A stretch of DNA of 7,934 nucleotides, taken from positions 1 to 7,934 of the forward strand of contig JAKAOD010000124.1 of the NCBI GenBank assembly GCA_021823365.1, in the 5' to 3' direction. Below, piece after piece: positions 5,579 through 7,934 of this stretch; the first letter of the stretch is position 1, and the number at the start of each line of letters is the position of its first letter. This DNA is from Actinomycetes bacterium (GTDB lineage Bacteria; Actinomycetota; Acidimicrobiia; Acidimicrobiales; Bog-793). Position numbers and translations under genes: made by a program. The notes under the pieces were generated by a model. It ran no database searches, was not told where the DNA came from, and saw only the letters and a program-made list of their open reading frames with translations.

Positions 5579-6463
5579 GACGACCGGGAGCGGTCCCAGC
5601 AGCTCGCTCATGGGTGCCGGCATGTAGGAGAAGTTCTTCGCGCGGGCGCCGCCGTCGACGACGAAGTCGCAGCCGGTGATGAGCCGTGCGTAGTCCGAGC
5701 ACAGCCAGGCGACGCAGTGGCCGATGTCGGTCGGCGTGCCGGTCGTCCCCATCGGCACGAGGGGCGGGCGGTCGCCGTTGTATCGCGTGGGCCGCCGCCA
5801 CGGCTCGTCCCCGCCGCCGCCGCCGATGCGCCCTCCCCTGCCGGAGAGGAGCGGCGGGGCGTTCTTCCGGACGAGGTCGGGGTTGTCCGGGGTCGGAGCG
5901 GTCGGGGTGTAGCTGTTGACCCGGATCCCGTAGGGGGCGAGGTCCATCGCCGCGGCACGCACGAAGTTGTTGACCCCGCCCTTGTGGAAGGCGTAGGCGA
6001 CCACTCCGGGCGAGGCGCTCCATCCGTGCGAGGACGAGATGCACACGATCGAGCCCCGGATCTGGCGCTCGCACATCGACCGCGCGACGTGCTTGGTGTA
6101 GAGGAAGGTCCCGAGCCCGCTCACGAGGACCGCGCGCGCGAAATTCTCGGCCGTCTCGTCGAGCACGCCCTTGCCCCCGAGCAGGGCGGCGTTGTTGACC
6201 AGGATGTCGATCTTGCCGTAGGCGTCGAGCACCTCCTTCACGTTGGCCGCCACCTCCTCTTCGACCGTCACGTCACCCTGGAGCGCCATGCCCCGGTAGC
6301 CGTTGCGCTCCAGCCGCGCGACACAGGCCTCGGCGTTGTCCAGGTCGATGTCGTTGCACGCGACGGTCGCCCCGTAGGCGGCGAGCGCGAGGGCGATGCC
6401 GCTGCCGATGTTGGGCCCGGCACCGGTGACGAGCGCGATCCTCTTCTCGAGGAACTGCTCCAT
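5567..6463 (-). CDS. Short-chain dehydrogenase/reductase (SDR)
   Basis: Rossmann-fold NAD(P)-dependent oxidoreductase of 298 residues. The cofactor loop TGAGPNIG is at 13-20; D38 at the end of strand 2 (VACNDID) favours NAD(H) over NADP(H). DV at 64-65 and NNAA at 90-93 (usually NNAG) are the next landmarks. The catalytic Ser, Tyr and Lys are S144, Y157 and K161, with the standard 13- and 4-residue spacings. VDGG at 269-272 is the usual C-terminal landmark. Two oddities stand out: the tetrad Asn (NxxG before TFL) is Ser, S115 in VSGLGTFL; and the substrate loop is long and Gly/Arg/Pro-rich (about 203-236, with a five-Gly run at 214-218), making the protein longer than the common ~250 residues. 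ATG is preceded by AAAGGAG. It is last in the minus-strand set; the substrate is probably a hydroxy or keto compound, not identifiable. Confidence 0.92.
   Translation of the reverse strand: MEQFLEKRIALVTGAGPNIGSGIALALAAYGATVACNDIDLDNAEACVARLERNGYRGMALQGDVTVEEEVAANVKEVLDAYGKIDILVNNAALLGGKGVLDETAENFARAVLVSGLGTFLYTKHVARSMCERQIRGSIVCISSSHGWSASPGVVAYAFHKGGVNNFVRAAAMDLAPYGIRVNSYTPTAPTPDNPDLVRKNAPPLLSGRGGRIGGGGGDEPWRRPTRYNGDRPPLVPMGTTGTPTDIGHCVAWLCSDYARLITGCDFVVDGGARAKNFSYMPAPMSELLGPLPVVPLE
5811..5825 (-). repeat. (CCG)5 trinucleotide run encoding five glycines in the SDR
   Basis: Five uninterrupted CCG units on the + strand read as five consecutive glycine codons (residues 214-218) of the dehydrogenase, in its enlarged substrate loop. 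As a short in-frame microsatellite it could vary in length without shifting the frame. Confidence 0.8.
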
Positions 6464-6489
6464 CGGATCTCCTTTCTCCTCCCTCTTCC
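6464..6489 (-). promoter_or_regulatory. Purine-rich leader with two SD-like motifs before the SDR
   Basis: Read on the - strand, the leader is an almost pure purine tract, GGAAGAGGGAGGAG then AAAGGAG (6469-6475), the latter 5 nt before the ATG at 6463. The nearer motif sets the start. The second, further upstream, is too distant for this ATG and may only serve as a standby site. The rest of the 90-bp gap (to 6553) shows no clear terminator or promoter, suggesting co-transcription with the upstream oxidoreductase gene. Confidence 0.55.
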
Positions 6490-6553
6490 ACTGCTGTTCC
6501 CGTCTCCGCAGCGATCGACCGCCGTCGGGCGGGTACGGCCCCCGTGCTCGTCC

Positions 6554-7480
6554 TCAGCGAAGCGCGGGGACGACCTCTGCGCCGAGCAGGCGGATGTGCT
6601 CGAGGTCCTGGCCGTCGTAGACGTGGAAATAGATCACGTCGGCTCCGAGCTCCCTCGACGCCTCGGCGCGGGAGACGACGTCCGCAGGCGTGCCGACGAC
6701 ACCGGCGGAGAGCAGCCTCCTGCCGGCGTCGCCCAGGCGGTCCCGGCGCGCCTCGGCCTCCTTCTTCGTGCGACCGCAAGAGACAGGGACGACGGTCGAG
6801 ATGGCGACCGTCGCGGGGTCGCGCCCTACCTCCTCGCAGGTCCGGCGGAAGTTGTCGATCACGCCCGAGTCCGAGCCGGACAGCGCGGCGTTGAACTCGT
6901 CGGCGTAGCGCGCCGCGATCCGGGGCGTGCGTCTCGGGCCCGCCCCGCCGACGATGATCCTCGGACGCGCGCGCTGCGCCGGCAGCGGGAAATTGGCGCA
7001 GCCCTCGACGCGCCAGTGGCAGCCCTCGAAGCTGAACCGCTCGCCAGGCGGGGTCGTCCACAGCCCGGTGATGATCTGAAGCGCCTCTTCCAGGCGGTCG
7101 AACCGCTCCTTCCTCGGCGGGAAGGGGATCCCGAAGTACTGGTGCTCCCGCTCGTACCAGCCGGTCCCGATCCCGAGCTCGACCCGGCCCCCGCTCATGG
7201 CGTGGGCGCTCGCGACGACGACCGCCAGCTGCCCGGGATGGCGGAAGGTGGCGGCCGTCATGAGCGTCCCGAGGCGCACGCGGCTGGTCTCGCGCGCCAG
7301 GCCCGCGATGGTGGTCCACGAGTCCGTCGGCACGAGACGCGTGTCGTCGGCGTCGATCCCGAGATAGTGGTCCGACCGGAAGAAGGCGTCGAAACCGGCT
7401 TCCTCCGCCGTCTTCGCCATGGCGGCCAGTTCGTCGTAGGTCGCGCCATAGCGCGGCTCGAGCAGGATCCGCACCTTCAT
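6554..7480 (-). CDS. LLM-class (luciferase-like) oxidoreductase, probably F420-dependent
   Basis: A 308-residue TIM-barrel flavin/deazaflavin enzyme. Family landmarks: MKVRILLEP (1-9) as the first barrel strand; TAEEAGFDAFFRSDHYLG (24-41), with the SDHY segment near the cofactor; VRLGTLMTAATFRHPGQLA (68-86); the hallmark SGGRVELGIGTGWYEREHQYFGIPFPP (given in two parts, 96-108 and 109-122); RPRIIVGGAG (172-181) followed by ARYADEFN (190-197); and VVGTPADV (261-268). In actinobacteria proteins of this pattern usually bind F420 rather than FMN, so F420 use is an inference from the family. ATG 7480 follows a GGGGGAG tract only 2-4 nt away; this short spacing may limit translation. It lies 54 bp downstream of the amidohydrolase stop and 90 bp upstream of the SDR, all in one direction, so an operon is likely. 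Substrate unknown. Confidence 0.9.
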   Translation of the reverse strand: MKVRILLEPRYGATYDELAAMAKTAEEAGFDAFFRSDHYLGIDADDTRLVPTDSWTTIAGLARETSRVRLGTLMTAATFRHPGQLAVVVASAHAMSGGRVELGIGTGWYEREHQYFGIPFPPRKERFDRLEEALQIITGLWTTPPGERFSFEGCHWRVEGCANFPLPAQRARPRIIVGGAGPRRTPRIAARYADEFNAALSGSDSGVIDNFRRTCEEVGRDPATVAISTVVPVSCGRTKKEAEARRDRLGDAGRRLLSAGVVGTPADVVSRAEASRELGADVIYFHVYDGQDLEHIRLLGAEVVPALR

Positions 7481-7534
7481 CGCTCCCCCGCTTTCCCCGG
7501 TGGCCAGACCAGAAGCGTGAACACCTCGTACCTG

Positions 7535-7934
7535 CTAACCGGGTGGCTCGGTGCCGAGGAAGCGGAAGGCGTTGTGCCAGCAGATGTCCTCGACGACGTG
7601 CGCAGGCAGGTCCATCGAACGCAGGGTCCTCGCGATCGGCTGCTCCCTCGGCATCGCCGGAAAGTCGGTGCCGACGAGGAGACGCTCGTGACCGAGCACG
7701 TCGATCAACAGCGTCAGCGCGCGGCGGTCGAACACGAGCGAGTCGTAGTAGTACCTCCGGGCGAGCTCGATGGGCGAGGGGCCCTGCGTCTCGCGCTCGG
7801 GCGGCAGCTCGTCCCAGGTCCCTCCCCAGAACCAGTACGCCCGAGGCAGCGTCAGCGGGAAGCCCCCAGCCCCGTGGCTGAAGCACAGGCGGAGGTTCGG
7901 GCAGCGCTCGGGAAGGCCGCCGGTGACGACCGAT
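7535..7934 (-). CDS. Amidohydrolase family 2 (ACMSD-like), C-terminal part
   Basis: The frame is open from the window edge to TAG (7535-7537), giving the last 132 residues; the N-terminus and its HxH metal motif lie outside. Numbering from the first complete codon, FSHGAGGFP (18-26) contains H20, equivalent to the catalytic histidine of 2-amino-3-carboxymuconate-6-semialdehyde decarboxylase. YYYDSLVFDRRALTLLIDVLG is at 61-81, and GTDFP (88-92) holds D90, the expected metal-ligand Asp. The His-to-Asp distance of 70 is close to that in ACMSD. NAFRFLG (121-127) is the typical C-terminal helix. Members decarboxylate or hydrolyse aromatic or unsaturated acids using Zn or a similar metal. A GTG at 7735 should not be taken as a start, since family sequence continues upstream to the edge. 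It is first of the three visible minus-strand genes. Confidence 0.88.
   Translation of the reverse strand, partial: SVVTGGLPERCPNLRLCFSHGAGGFPLTLPRAYWFWGGTWDELPPERETQGPSPIELARRYYYDSLVFDRRALTLLIDVLGHERLLVGTDFPAMPREQPIARTLRSMDLPAHVVEDICWHNAFRFLGTEPPG

Noticed and set aside
7535..7735. A separate 66-residue gene starting at GTG 7735
   Set aside because: Amidohydrolase-type sequence, including the HGAGG motif, continues in the same frame to the window edge, so this is the C-terminus of a larger gene.
6273..7886. A 537-codon minus-strand frame across the amidohydrolase, LLM and SDR genes
   Set aside because: It overlaps three well-supported genes in a different frame and is Arg-rich without domain signals.

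Overview
The window is very GC-rich DNA. Codon third positions are almost all G or C, and genes start at ATG or GTG behind strong Shine-Dalgarno (SD) sequences. It carries a luciferase-like oxidoreductase of the type that usually uses coenzyme F420, a bacterial double-hotdog acyl-ACP thioesterase, and CocE/NonD and ACMSD-like families. This mix points to a chromosomal segment of an actinobacterium, possibly a soil or aquatic Mycobacteriales or Acidimicrobiia-type lineage. Taxonomy is an inference; no rRNA or marker gene is present.

Layout. The left two thirds (1-5557) reads on the + strand: the 3' tail of an unidentified gene (1-102); an overlapping HAD-superfamily phosphatase (92-1051) with a five-copy GHDPVR repeat near its N-terminus; a 190-bp gap with a GC hairpin; a CocE/NonD alpha/beta hydrolase (1242-2798) overlapping an acyl-ACP thioesterase-like gene by 4 bp (2795-3592); a short NIPSNAP-family gene (3672-4007); and an amidase-signature enzyme (4076-5557). 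The right third (5567-7934) reads on the - strand. In transcription order it holds the C-terminal part of an ACMSD-like amidohydrolase (runs off the window end), a luciferase-like monooxygenase-family oxidoreductase (6554-7480) and a short-chain dehydrogenase (5567-6463). The two blocks converge with only 9 bp between their stop codons.

How the genes may work together. The + block has three hydrolases acting on ester, thioester and amide bonds, plus a small NIPSNAP protein. The - block pairs a putative metal-dependent hydrolase/decarboxylase with two nucleotide-cofactor redox enzymes. Both look like accessory catabolic or detoxification modules. No substrate can be deduced, and no regulator, transporter, mobile element, RNA gene or CRISPR array is visible.

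No clearly new biological system is evident. The observations most worth checking are the in-frame 18-bp repeat in the HAD gene, whose copies differ only at silent positions; a 9-nt sequence covering the amidase start codon that is perfectly complementary to two copies of a downstream motif; an inverted repeat holding both convergent stop codons; and atypical active-site residues in the HAD enzyme, the amidase and the dehydrogenase.
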